Assembly (NCBI GenBank): GCA_964364175.1
Contig: CAYILR010000052.1
Span: 1 to 24,754 of the forward strand
Direction of reading: 5' to 3'
Source: CAYILR01 sp964364175
GTDB lineage: Bacteria > Bdellovibrionota > UBA1018
DNA length: 24,754 bases
Below are positions 1 to 7,858 of the stretch, piece after piece. The notes under the pieces are model-generated. The model was not told where the DNA came from, made no database searches, and was given only the letters and a program-made list of their open reading frames with translations. The first letter of the stretch is position 1. The number at the start of each line of letters is the position of its first letter. The translations under genes were made by a program, and so were the position numbers.

Positions 1-334
1 GGTGCCCGCTGGCCAGAACCAGTCCCTTACTCTAGACAGGCGCCACGCAATTGAGAAATTTGGAGTCAATCAAATGGAAAAATTTAAAATTGGGTAGGAA
101 GTTTCCCCAGTTTGGCTGATTACAGCAGCTTTATTTTCATGCGCTGGATTCGCGGTGAATGCGCGGGCGAAAAGGTTTCTATTGTTGTAGTGTTTCTCCC
201 TTTCGTATCGGCTTTTCACAACATTCAATCACCTAATACTCAATAGATTGCCAACAGCCTTGGCATACAGATTGCTCAGGTGTTGTTAGGAGTAAAGATA
301 CTATCAATTTTGATATGTACAAATACATACAGGT
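1..334. other. Window edge and non-coding stretch upstream of the toxin-antitoxin remnant
   Basis: There is no convincing gene here. Two plus-strand frames are open from the left edge, one ending with TGA at 52-54 and one with TAG at 95-97. Either could be the tail of a gene cut by the window, but neither fragment is long enough to recognise. A 35-codon ATG frame at 139-246 has a hydrophobic middle, but no clear ribosome binding site and no recognisable family. The part from about 190 onward is AT-rich and presumably carries the promoter of the small locus that follows. I found no tRNA and no convincing hairpin terminator. Confidence 0.4.
314..329. promoter_or_regulatory. Inverted repeat upstream of brnT-like remnant, possible antitoxin operator
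   Basis: TATGTA, four bases (CAAA), then TACATA: a perfect 6-bp dyad ending 5 bp before the ATG of the BrnT-like remnant. RHH antitoxins such as BrnA repress their own operon by binding short inverted repeats overlapping the promoter, so this position fits an autoregulatory operator. The dyad is seen directly; the operator role is inferred. Confidence 0.4.
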
Positions 335-436
335 ATGGTAAATTCTACTTTAGAGTTCGAGTGGGATCTGACAAAGGAATTGGCCAATATTAAAAAACAC
401 GGAATTCCATACCATGAAACAACCAAAAATCAGTGA
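335..436 (+). pseudogene. BrnT-like toxin, N-terminal remnant (33 codons)
   Basis: Starting at ATG 335 the frame encodes 33 residues and stops at TGA 434-436. Residues 8-23 read F-E-W-D-x-x-K-x-x-x-N-x-x-K-H-G, the hallmark N-terminus of BrnT-family ribonuclease toxins, which normally run to about 90 residues. The rest of the fold, including the catalytic His/Arg region, is missing. The remnant continues straight into the antitoxin start at 414, which lies out of frame inside it, as if an internal deletion had joined codon 27 or so of the toxin to the antitoxin gene. The start is preceded by a weak AGG and the inverted repeat. As it stands the peptide cannot be an active toxin. Chance resemblance is possible, but the residue spacing and the adjacent RHH antitoxin gene make that unlikely. 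Confidence 0.6.
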
Positions 437-692
437 TTTAGCGATTGATTATCGGGCTACAAAACGGATCCGTTCCGCAGCAGTAAGGACGAAGAAAATC
501 AAAATCACCATTAATATTGATCAAGATAGCCTTTTGGCATTGAGGGAGATTGCTGGAAAAACAGGAGCTTCCTACCAAAAGTTGCTGAATCAAATCCTTA
601 AAGACGGACTGAGCAAGCGAGATATCTCGGAGACTCGCTTAGAACGAATCGAGAAGGATTTGGAGAGATTGAAGAAAAAGCTGGTGGCGTAA
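414..692 (+). CDS. BrnA/CopG-type ribbon-helix-helix antitoxin (toxin partner degraded)
   Basis: This 92-residue basic protein has a central segment (about 29-66) of the form K-I-T-I-N-I-D followed by two helices with a G-A-S-Y-Q-K-L-L-N-Q-I-L core. That is a ribbon-helix-helix DNA-binding fold as in BrnA and CopG-type antitoxins paired with BrnT. The last 25 residues are a charged coiled-coil-like helix rich in E, K, R and L. In the usual two-gene operon the toxin comes first and the antitoxin overlaps its end. Here the overlap survives but most of the toxin is gone, leaving an orphan antitoxin probably under its own operator at 314-329. There is no strong Shine-Dalgarno sequence before 414, so translation may be coupled to the short upstream frame. 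The family call rests on fold pattern and context, not a database match. Confidence 0.65.
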   Translation: MKQPKISDLAIDYRATKRIRSAAVRTKKIKITINIDQDSLLALREIAGKTGASYQKLLNQILKDGLSKRDISETRLERIEKDLERLKKKLVA

Positions 693-710
693 AAGAAGGG
701 GAAGGGTCGC

Positions 711-3524
711 TTACTTCTTCAACGTCCAACGGAGCGCCTCAAGAGCCTCGGGTCCGGTGATGACTCTCACGGGCTGACCGCGAGCTTCCTTCACATAGAC
801 GGCAACGACTTCGAGGACTTTTCCGGGATATCCGATCAGGGTGTCGGGCTCCGGATGCTCATTCATATAAATCGCCAGTTCAGCGATTTCTTGCGAGGGC
901 ATTGTGTCTCGTCCAGCCACGGTTTTCAGTCCAGGAACTCGAGGGTTCGGCTTACTTGACGCCTTCTTCTGAACTTCAAAATTGATCACGTGACTGTAGG
1001 CCCTAAAAGCCAACTCGCTGCAAACGATTTTGTCATCCGTAAAGAAGTTGAATTCAAAATCATAGGGTTTTCCATGATGGCGCAATGCTCTCGAAATGGA
1101 TTCAGCAATATCTGCCTCAGAAATCTGAGGACGAATGATCACGATATCGTCTTTTTGAGCTGCGTGGTGCATAGAATTGAAAACCACACCGTCAGAAATC
1201 GCTTCGATCACTCGCGCAGGATGATGTTGATCAAAAGGAGAAAAGTACTTGGGTAAAATATTTTCTTGAATCCAAGGATCTTCGCCCAGAGCACGGCCGT
1301 CCGCAGTTCTGAGTGCTGACCATTCTTCTTTCTTGCCCAGATAAATAATTGTATGAGGCCAAAACCCGGGTAGGAAAGCATTGGACATAAAATAGTCCGA
1401 CCTTTCGAGCAAAATATCTCCGGGTTTGAGTTGAGATTCCATCTGCTCCATCTGCGCATCCGTAATCGACGGTTCGGGATTAATCACTCGGGTGTCTCCA
1501 ATGATTCCAGCGATTCCGGAAATCAATTTGTAAATTGGAAAATGCGCAGTGTCTTTGACATTGGCATCCCAAAGTTCCTTGAAGGCACGCAGAACAGAGA
1601 CTTTCTTTTTATAAATCAATTTCGGCAAAACGATTTTTTCTCTGATCTGACTCATTTGTGAAGCTACAAAAGACTCTTCATACGCATTTGTGTTCACAGT
1701 AATATAAAGGCTAGCGGCTTTTTTGAGCCATCGATTGAGTTTGAAATCCAATTTTTGATTCAACATCGCTCTGACAGATCCATCCGGGATTCTGGGTGAA
1801 CGTTTGCTTTCCCATTCAATCGCTCCTTCAGGAATTTCTGAATCTAAAACGACGTAAATCGGGTTGCGATGTCTCCATGAATCGCTGAATATATTAAATA
1901 CGCTTCGTCCTCCAACAATCACTCCCAACAGGTGATCGCTTTCCATCGAGTGAAGCGCACTTCCAGCCGAGAGAAGAAGCTTGATCTCATCGGGATAAGG
2001 AAAACCAGGATCCGTGACAGCCACGCTCCACCGGACCATCGTGTTGAGAACTCGTTGCAATCCGAACAAAGCTCTAAATTGCAAGTAGCGAGCCTGAACA
2101 ATCTCTGAATCTGTAAAATAAGGGCGACCTTCCTTGAGCGCTCTTTGACTTTGCTCCGCGTTGTCTACCAAGTAATCTAGCTGAAGGATGTCCTGTTGCA
2201 ATTGGGTGCGAAGCGCAATGAACTTCGTGTAGTCTCGCTCAATCGCAGCTTTGAGATCTTCTTCAGAAAGCACCAGTTTTCCTGATGGGTTTCCGTTTTC
2301 TCGATACCAGTGGTATTTTCTCTTCCAAGTAAAGTCTTCAATCAAAGCCGCTAGAATTTCATCTTGGGTTGCTATTTTATTTTTAATGATGAGTGTGAGC
2401 TTTCCGTTTTCACCATCAAAGCTGATTTTTGGATCGCCAAATCCAATTTCGACCTTAAAAAAATCGATCGAAGCACGATTGTAGGCGGCTCTGATTTCAA
2501 AAATCTGTCGGATTGCCAGACTTTCTTCCATGCTTCTTTGTGCGGGATTTTTTGGAAAAACATTGATATTCAGCGGAACATGCCAGTGATTCAAAACAAA
2601 GGATTGTACAGATTCGATCGCTGACACGACTGATTTAGAATTGATTTGTTGAGGGATATTTTGGCCAGCAGGGCTCATTTCGGACTCGAGGGTAATGCCC
2701 TTTTCGCGAGCGATGTTCTGAATTCGAGCCAATTCGTCGCCCTCAATCAGATTGCCACTCATCAAAAGCGCTTTAAGCGCAGGGAGTTCTTCGAAGAAAT
2801 GTTCTGGGAGCGATTTGAGCTTGTTATTCCTCAAATCCAAAACCTCCAACTGACTAAATCCAGAAAAATCTCCTGCAGAAAAACTCTCAATGTCGAGCGC
2901 AGAGGCTTCCAGTTTTTTTGCACGGCCTAATTCCTCTGGAGTGATTTGAGAATAAGAAGGACACCCCAAGAAACAACCAAAAATCCTGTTCTTTCTCACT
3001 GCATCCGTAATAATCGATCGCATCATCGAAGAGCGATGCTGAACCGGAACAAATTCGTTTTTATATCCGTTATCTGAGACCAGCTGCAGACGAACTCCAG
3101 AAGCTTCAAAAGCAGACTTCAGCTCAGACATTCTTGCAGCATCCATCTTGTTTTGAATCAGGTTGACCGAGCGAAGCCGAGGGTTCTGTGAAAAAGTGTT
3201 TTTGTCCAAGTCAGTGATTTCGTTGTCGGAGAGGTCAATGTAACTGACCGAAGATAATCCATCAAAATCTCGATCCTGCAACTGTTTGAGGCCTCTGTTG
3301 TTGAGAATCAGCATCTCGATTTTGGACAGTTCGTCAGAGTCCACTGCGTTACAAATCACTGGAGTGCTTTGATTGGCTCCGATTCGGATGAATTCGACTT
3401 CCTTCATGATCGCGGACCGGACTTCCAGAGTACGATCGCAGATATTGATGATTTCACCTGTCCATCCCAAACTAGAATGAACTAAGAACGTAACAGCCAA
3501 AAAACCAAAACGCTTCGAATGCAT
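711..3524 (-). CDS. Exported leucine-rich-repeat protein with C-terminal permuted NlpC/P60 (YiiX-like) hydrolase domain
   Basis: 937 residues. An N-terminal signal peptide (about 1-22) precedes two leucine-rich-repeat blocks. The first lies around residues 65-125, with repeats of the L-x-x-L-x-L-x-x-N-x-I/L type; the second lies around 205-265. A long mostly helical region without a family I recognise follows (about 300-690). The C-terminus (about 700-870) has the permuted papain-like pattern of YiiX/YebB proteins: K-P-G-D-I-L-L-E, then W-P-H-T-I-I-Y-L-G with the presumed catalytic His724, then K-I-V-C-S-E-L-A with the presumed nucleophile Cys835. Family members cleave amide or ester bonds in peptidoglycan or lipids. 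ATG 3524 is preceded by AAGAGG at a good distance. The protein probably acts in the periplasm or outside the cell. It lies divergent from another exported protein gene. Substrate and biological role are unknown. Confidence 0.75.
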   Translation of the reverse strand: MHSKRFGFLAVTFLVHSSLGWTGEIINICDRTLEVRSAIMKEVEFIRIGANQSTPVICNAVDSDELSKIEMLILNNRGLKQLQDRDFDGLSSVSYIDLSDNEITDLDKNTFSQNPRLRSVNLIQNKMDAARMSELKSAFEASGVRLQLVSDNGYKNEFVPVQHRSSMMRSIITDAVRKNRIFGCFLGCPSYSQITPEELGRAKKLEASALDIESFSAGDFSGFSQLEVLDLRNNKLKSLPEHFFEELPALKALLMSGNLIEGDELARIQNIAREKGITLESEMSPAGQNIPQQINSKSVVSAIESVQSFVLNHWHVPLNINVFPKNPAQRSMEESLAIRQIFEIRAAYNRASIDFFKVEIGFGDPKISFDGENGKLTLIIKNKIATQDEILAALIEDFTWKRKYHWYRENGNPSGKLVLSEEDLKAAIERDYTKFIALRTQLQQDILQLDYLVDNAEQSQRALKEGRPYFTDSEIVQARYLQFRALFGLQRVLNTMVRWSVAVTDPGFPYPDEIKLLLSAGSALHSMESDHLLGVIVGGRSVFNIFSDSWRHRNPIYVVLDSEIPEGAIEWESKRSPRIPDGSVRAMLNQKLDFKLNRWLKKAASLYITVNTNAYEESFVASQMSQIREKIVLPKLIYKKKVSVLRAFKELWDANVKDTAHFPIYKLISGIAGIIGDTRVINPEPSITDAQMEQMESQLKPGDILLERSDYFMSNAFLPGFWPHTIIYLGKKEEWSALRTADGRALGEDPWIQENILPKYFSPFDQHHPARVIEAISDGVVFNSMHHAAQKDDIVIIRPQISEADIAESISRALRHHGKPYDFEFNFFTDDKIVCSELAFRAYSHVINFEVQKKASSKPNPRVPGLKTVAGRDTMPSQEIAELAIYMNEHPEPDTLIGYPGKVLEVVAVYVKEARGQPVRVITGPEALEALRWTLKK

Positions 3525-3634
3525 TTGAATACCTCTTTTAATTTTTTCGAAGTATACGTTTTTATTTTTTACATGACAAGATTTTTTATATAAAATGAGT
3601 TTATTTTATCTATAAAGCGGTATATACAAGTCGA
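3525..3634. promoter_or_regulatory. AT-rich divergent promoter region
   Basis: This 110-bp AT-rich spacer separates two divergent genes for exported proteins and must hold both promoters. On the plus strand a TTTACA (3568-3573) and a TATAAA (3589-3594) resemble -35 and -10 boxes, but with a short 15-bp spacer. On the minus strand the AAGAGG Shine-Dalgarno of the LRR gene is at about 3533-3538. No clear operator was seen. Confidence 0.35.
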
Positions 3635-5017
3635 ATGATTTTATTGATTATTTTTCAACTAATTTCGTTTCATTCTTCGGTTTCTTTTGCTGAAGTTTTT
3701 CTGAAAACAAAAACAGAAAGTTTTAACCATACTCACGAGGTGGCGCTGCGAGATGGTAAAATATTTTTAAAGCCACGCAACAATCAGTCTAACTCCGACG
3801 AATCAAACCCCAAATGGCGCGAACTGATTTTGCCCGAGGATCCAGGCCCCCGATCTGGATTTGTTCAAATCACGGCGGATGGTAATAATTTGATTGCTAT
3901 CGATCAAGATGGGTTGGTTTATTACACTTGGTTTGAGCGCCTCACTCGATTCAATCAGCAGGAAAAATGGAAAATGGACTGGGGAATGCCTCTTGGTGAG
4001 GAGATCCACGTTCCAGAAAATGCTCGAGCCCTCGCGATCTCGCATCGTGGCCCCTATGCAGCTAGGTACGAAGATGTTTTTGGCCAAAAAAATCGAATAG
4101 GCGCAGGAGTTACAACTTTGTACGCACTCCGATCGGATGGAAGGATGATTCAATTCGCTGATCCTTGGCTTCCACGAGGTTTTGATTGGTTCATCGATGT
4201 TCCGGATCGTTTTGTGGCCGAGAATATGTCGGCTAGTGCCTCGACCGTTTTCATCATCGACAAGACTGGGCGTATGTTTACTCGCCTAATCGACTGGGAT
4301 ACTCGTGGCGACAACCCTTTCTTGCCGTACTCCTACGTCGCCAACGATGTGGTTTTTTGGTTTTATCAGTTCCTGGTGGCGCGAGGACTCCCCGGACACT
4401 CCTGGCAAGAGCAGCCCAGAATTTCGGGATCTATCACCCAAAACATCACTATTCTCCAAACTGGGGTCGGCAATGCCGAGCGAGAGCTTCGAGTCGAAGG
4501 AGTTGATGCGCAAGGAAGTGCCGGCTATTTTCATAAGAAGATTTTTGATCCTGAGTGGAGCTTCAGGGTGACTGGACAACCGTTACAGGCTCATCTCCTT
4601 GATCCTTTTGCCGTCGCCGAAGACGTGGAAAGCTATTTAAAAGATTACACCCTCGATGCCATCCGAGGCTGGAAGGGCTCTGAGGTACCGCGAATCGAAC
4701 TCTTGCAGTTTAGTATTTATTCCGAGCCTGCATTGATTCGAGTTTGGATCGGCGAAGAAGCGGTGGATCTGAAACTTTGGATGAGAAAACTCAAGTTTTC
4801 TAACGATAAGAAGAAAGCAAAACTCCGTGGAATGATCGAAATTCCAGAAAAAGCCCCAGCGGCAGTTCGAAAAGGCCTAGGCGAGGAGCGCTGGCTGGAA
4901 GTCGATGTTTACACCAAACAAGAGGGTGAAAAATCAGAACAGGTCAAAATTCGAACCCGAGGCTTCTTTAGAAATATTTTTTCTGAAATCAAAATGCAGT
5001 TCAGTCGTTTAAAGTAG
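3635..5017 (+). CDS. Exported protein of unknown function (460 aa)
   Basis: ATG 3635 opens a hydrophobic signal peptide ending near the A-E at about residue 20. The mature part contains recurring short blocks such as L-I-A-I-D-Q-D-G-L-V, L-Y-A-L-R-S-D-G-R-M and V-F-I-I-D-K-T-G-R-M. These resemble blades of a beta-propeller (tectonin- or RCC1-like), but no family signature is complete. The C-terminal 130 residues are charged and end in a basic helix. No strong ribosome binding site precedes the start, and other nearby ATGs are out of frame. The stop overlaps the end of the convergent ABC-F gene by 9 bp, so there is no room for a separate terminator. Divergence from the LRR/hydrolase gene hints at co-regulation. 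Function unknown. Confidence 0.75.
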   Translation: MILLIIFQLISFHSSVSFAEVFLKTKTESFNHTHEVALRDGKIFLKPRNNQSNSDESNPKWRELILPEDPGPRSGFVQITADGNNLIAIDQDGLVYYTWFERLTRFNQQEKWKMDWGMPLGEEIHVPENARALAISHRGPYAARYEDVFGQKNRIGAGVTTLYALRSDGRMIQFADPWLPRGFDWFIDVPDRFVAENMSASASTVFIIDKTGRMFTRLIDWDTRGDNPFLPYSYVANDVVFWFYQFLVARGLPGHSWQEQPRISGSITQNITILQTGVGNAERELRVEGVDAQGSAGYFHKKIFDPEWSFRVTGQPLQAHLLDPFAVAEDVESYLKDYTLDAIRGWKGSEVPRIELLQFSIYSEPALIRVWIGEEAVDLKLWMRKLKFSNDKKKAKLRGMIEIPEKAPAAVRKGLGEERWLEVDVYTKQEGEKSEQVKIRTRGFFRNIFSEIKMQFSRLK

Positions 5018-6604
5018 CGGCAGTTTTTGAGTAATGTATTCGTCGTAGCCTTGGTGAAAATCAGTGGCACCTCGAACACCAACTTCGATCACTCGATTGG
5101 CCACGGTGCGACTGAATTCTTGATCGTGTGAGGAAAACAAAACCGTTCCGGAGAACCGAATCAGGCCTTCGTTAACAGCGGTGATTGATTCCAAATCCAA
5201 GTGATTGGTGGGGCCATCCAAGATCACGACGTTGGCTTCCTTGAGCATCATTCGGGAGAACATGCAGCGTGCGCGTTCGCCACCGGAGAGGACTTTGGCT
5301 TTCTTGCTGGCTTGCTCTTCCGAGAAAAGCATTCGGCCCAAAAAGCCTCTGACAAAATTCTCGTTCTGTTCTTTGGAGAACTGACGGAGCCAATCAATCA
5401 AATTTAAATCCACGCCTTCAAAAAAATGATTACTGTCCTTGGGGAAATACGAACGCGAAGTCGTCACGCCCCAAGTGATCGTGCCGCCGTCTGCCTTCAT
5501 CTCTTCAGCTAAAATATTAAAAATCGTCGATACGGCCAACTCCGTGTCGCCGATGAACGCAACCTTGTCGCCTTTTTTGAGTGTGAAGCTAACTCGATCC
5601 AGGACTTTGGTTCCATCGATGGTTTTGGACAGATTCTCGACGCGCAAAAGCTGATCGCCTGCCTCTCTCTCGGCTTTGAAAGAAACAAACGGATACTTGC
5701 GTGTGGAGGGTTTGATTTCGTCCAGGGAGAGTTTCTCCAGTTGTCGTCTGCGCGATGTGGCCTGACGGGACTTGGATGCGTTGACACTGAATCGTGCGAT
5801 GAAGGCTTTGAGTTCTTCTGCTTTGTCGGATGATTTTTTCAACTTCTCTTGTTGTTGCTTGAGGACCAGTTGACTCGATTGATACCAGAACTCGTAGTTC
5901 CCGGTGTAGAGCTGGATTTTTCCAAAATCAATGTCCGCCATGTGCGTGCAGACTTGATTCAAAAAATGCCGATCATGCGAAACCACGATCACTGTTTTTT
6001 CGAAAACGAGGAGAAATTCCTCGAGCCAACGAATCGCAGCGACATCCAGGTGGTTGGTCGGTTCGTCGAGGAGCAGAATATCCGGCTGACCAAAAAGCGC
6101 CTGAGCCAAGAGAACCTTGACTCGCTCGGTGTCGCGAAGCTCACGCATTTTTTTCTCGTGGAGATCGGTGCCGATGCCCAATCCTGCCAGCAAGACAGCC
6201 GCGTCGCTGTCAGCCTCCCATCCCCGAAGCTCGGAGAAAATTCCTTCCAATTCGCCAATGCGCACGCCGTCCTCGTCTGAGAGATCGGCTTTGGAGTAAA
6301 GCGCCTCACGCTCCTCCATCACCGCCCGTAAGCGAGGTTCGCCATGAATCACCGTGGCCAGAACCGTCATCTCATCGAATGAAAAGTGATCCTGTCTGAG
6401 GAAGGAAATCCGCTCGCCCGGAGTGATTGAAACTTCGCCCTGGTAGAAATCATTCTCGCCCGAAAGGATTTTCAGAAAAGTGGATTTTCCCGCGCCGTTC
6501 GCGCCAATCAGCCCGTAACAGTTTCCGGGCGCGAACTTGATGTTCACGTCTTCGAATAGTTTCTGACTGCCAAAACTGAGGGAAACGCCGGATGTACTGA
6601 TCAT
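5009..6604 (-). CDS. ABC-F family ATPase, YbiT-like, with degenerate second ATPase site
   Basis: 531 residues with two ABC domains in tandem, closely following E. coli YbiT in layout. ABC-F proteins bind ribosomes near the E site and aid translation or confer stress and antibiotic tolerance. The first domain has an intact Walker A (G-A-N-G-A-G-K-S-T, 34-42), Walker B (L-L-D-E-P-T-N-H-L-D, E181) and H-loop (H210), but its signature segment near 154-162 is degenerate (E-L-R-D-T-E). The second domain has an intact signature (L-S-G-G-E, 439-443) and H-loop, but its Walker A reads G-D-T-E-L-A-V-S-T (352-360, Lys replaced by Val358) and its Walker B Glu is Gly464. ATG 6604 lies 2 bp after the helicase stop and has no Shine-Dalgarno sequence, pointing to translational coupling. 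It is the last gene of the cluster. Confidence 0.92.
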   Translation of the reverse strand: MISTSGVSLSFGSQKLFEDVNIKFAPGNCYGLIGANGAGKSTFLKILSGENDFYQGEVSITPGERISFLRQDHFSFDEMTVLATVIHGEPRLRAVMEEREALYSKADLSDEDGVRIGELEGIFSELRGWEADSDAAVLLAGLGIGTDLHEKKMRELRDTERVKVLLAQALFGQPDILLLDEPTNHLDVAAIRWLEEFLLVFEKTVIVVSHDRHFLNQVCTHMADIDFGKIQLYTGNYEFWYQSSQLVLKQQQEKLKKSSDKAEELKAFIARFSVNASKSRQATSRRRQLEKLSLDEIKPSTRKYPFVSFKAEREAGDQLLRVENLSKTIDGTKVLDRVSFTLKKGDKVAFIGDTELAVSTIFNILAEEMKADGGTITWGVTTSRSYFPKDSNHFFEGVDLNLIDWLRQFSKEQNENFVRGFLGRMLFSEEQASKKAKVLSGGERARCMFSRMMLKEANVVILDGPTNHLDLESITAVNEGLIRFSGTVLFSSHDQEFSRTVANRVIEVGVRGATDFHQGYDEYITQKLPLL

Positions 6605-6606
6605 GA

Positions 6607-7827
6607 TTAACGACGACGGCGACGTTTGCGCTGGGGTTGTGGGCTACCTTGTTCTTCGCGAGGACCACGCGAAGGGCGAGGTGGGGCGTCCGAGAATTGC
6701 TCGGGAATCTTCTGCTTCAAAAGCCGTTCGATGGCATCAAGTTGCTTGCCGTCACGAGGGGTGACCAGGCTGGTGGCTCTTCCTGTAGCGCCTTTGCGTC
6801 CGGTTCTGCCAATTCGGTGAATGTAATCCTCGGGTTCGAGCGGCATGTCGTAATTCACGATATGAGCAACGTCGTCGATGTGAATTCCACGAGCAGCGAC
6901 GTCAGTGGCGATCAAGATGCGAAACTTTCCGGCTTTGAAGTCAGCCAGGGCCTGCTCACGATGGGCTTGCATCAGATTCGAATGGATGTACGTCGCCTCG
7001 TATACACCGCGGCTGTGTAATGAACGCCAGAGTCGGCTCGCGCCTTCTTTGGACCGTGTGAAAATAATAATTGTGCCTGGCTCCTCGCGCATGATCCGGG
7101 CGAGTTCGTAGTTCTTGGAATCTTCTTGAACCCAAATGATGCGCTGCTGGACCGACGCTGCGCTGGCCATGGGTTTGCCCACGGCGACGCGCTTGGGTTC
7201 ATAGAGAATTTTGCGGCCGAGGTGTTCGACAGTGGGAGGAAAAGTTGCCGAGAAAATCATGGTCTGCCGGTCTTTGGGGACTTCTTGCATGATCCGCGCT
7301 AGCTGATCGGCGAATCCCATGTCCAGCATTCGATCAGCCTCGTCGAGGACGACCATTTGAATGAAATCCAGCCAGATGTTGCCACGATCCAGATGATCAC
7401 AAAGTCGCCCAGGCGTGGCGACGATGACCTGTGGGTAGGTCTGAATGGCTGCGTCGTCGTGCCGCATTTCAATTCCACCGATGAGAACAATGGAGCGGAC
7501 TCCGCGGGGAGTTCCAAAAAGTTCAAGTGTAGCTTGGGTTTGCTGTGCAATTTCTCGTGTTGGGCAAAGAATCAGCCCGAAAGTCCCTTGTTTTCCAGCA
7601 AAACTTTCGACCATGGGCAAGACAAAGCTAGCTGTTTTGCCAGTTCCCGTTTGCGCGGATGCGATCAGGTCGTAACCGTCCAAAGCGAGTGGGATCGACT
7701 GGGCTTGGACTTCAGTAGGATGCTTGTATCCTGCCTTCGCAATGAGTTCGAGGGTTGCAGGATCGAGGCCAAGGTCTTTCCATTCGGGCTTAGTTTCGGA
7801 AGTCGGTGTAGGGGCTGTATCTGTCAT
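6607..7827 (-). CDS. DEAD-box ATP-dependent RNA helicase (RhlE-like)
   Basis: About 406 residues with the full set of DEAD-box motifs: Q-motif region (P-T-E-V-Q-A-Q-S, about 37-44), motif I A-Q-T-G-T-G-K-T (58-65), P-T-R-E (Ia), T-P-G-R (Ib), D-E-A-D (162-165), S-A-T (193-195), A-T-D-V-A-A-R-G (V) and H-R-I-G-R-T-G-R (VI). The protein should unwind or remodel RNA duplexes, typically in ribosome assembly, mRNA decay or cold adaptation. The C-terminus is a short basic tail ending in a run of Arg, resembling RhlE/RhlB-type RNA-binding tails. I chose ATG 7827; an in-frame TTG two codons upstream (7833) is the alternative, and neither has a good Shine-Dalgarno sequence. The gene starts about 30 bp after the TPR-barrel gene and is followed after 2 bp by the ABC-F gene, so the three are probably cotranscribed. 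Confidence 0.92.
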   Translation of the reverse strand: MTDTAPTPTSETKPEWKDLGLDPATLELIAKAGYKHPTEVQAQSIPLALDGYDLIASAQTGTGKTASFVLPMVESFAGKQGTFGLILCPTREIAQQTQATLELFGTPRGVRSIVLIGGIEMRHDDAAIQTYPQVIVATPGRLCDHLDRGNIWLDFIQMVVLDEADRMLDMGFADQLARIMQEVPKDRQTMIFSATFPPTVEHLGRKILYEPKRVAVGKPMASAASVQQRIIWVQEDSKNYELARIMREEPGTIIIFTRSKEGASRLWRSLHSRGVYEATYIHSNLMQAHREQALADFKAGKFRILIATDVAARGIHIDDVAHIVNYDMPLEPEDYIHRIGRTGRKGATGRATSLVTPRDGKQLDAIERLLKQKIPEQFSDAPPRPSRGPREEQGSPQPQRKRRRRR

Positions 7828-7858
7828 GGACAATTATTCTATAGCACACATTGGGCGA

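Noticed and set aside
2..97. Open frames running in from the left edge (ending at 54 and 97)
   Set aside because: One may be the end of a real gene, but with fewer than 32 codons and two competing frames I cannot tell which, so I did not call a CDS.
139..246. 35-codon ATG frame with a hydrophobic core before the toxin remnant
   Set aside because: No ribosome binding site, no recognisable family and ordinary length for chance in this composition.
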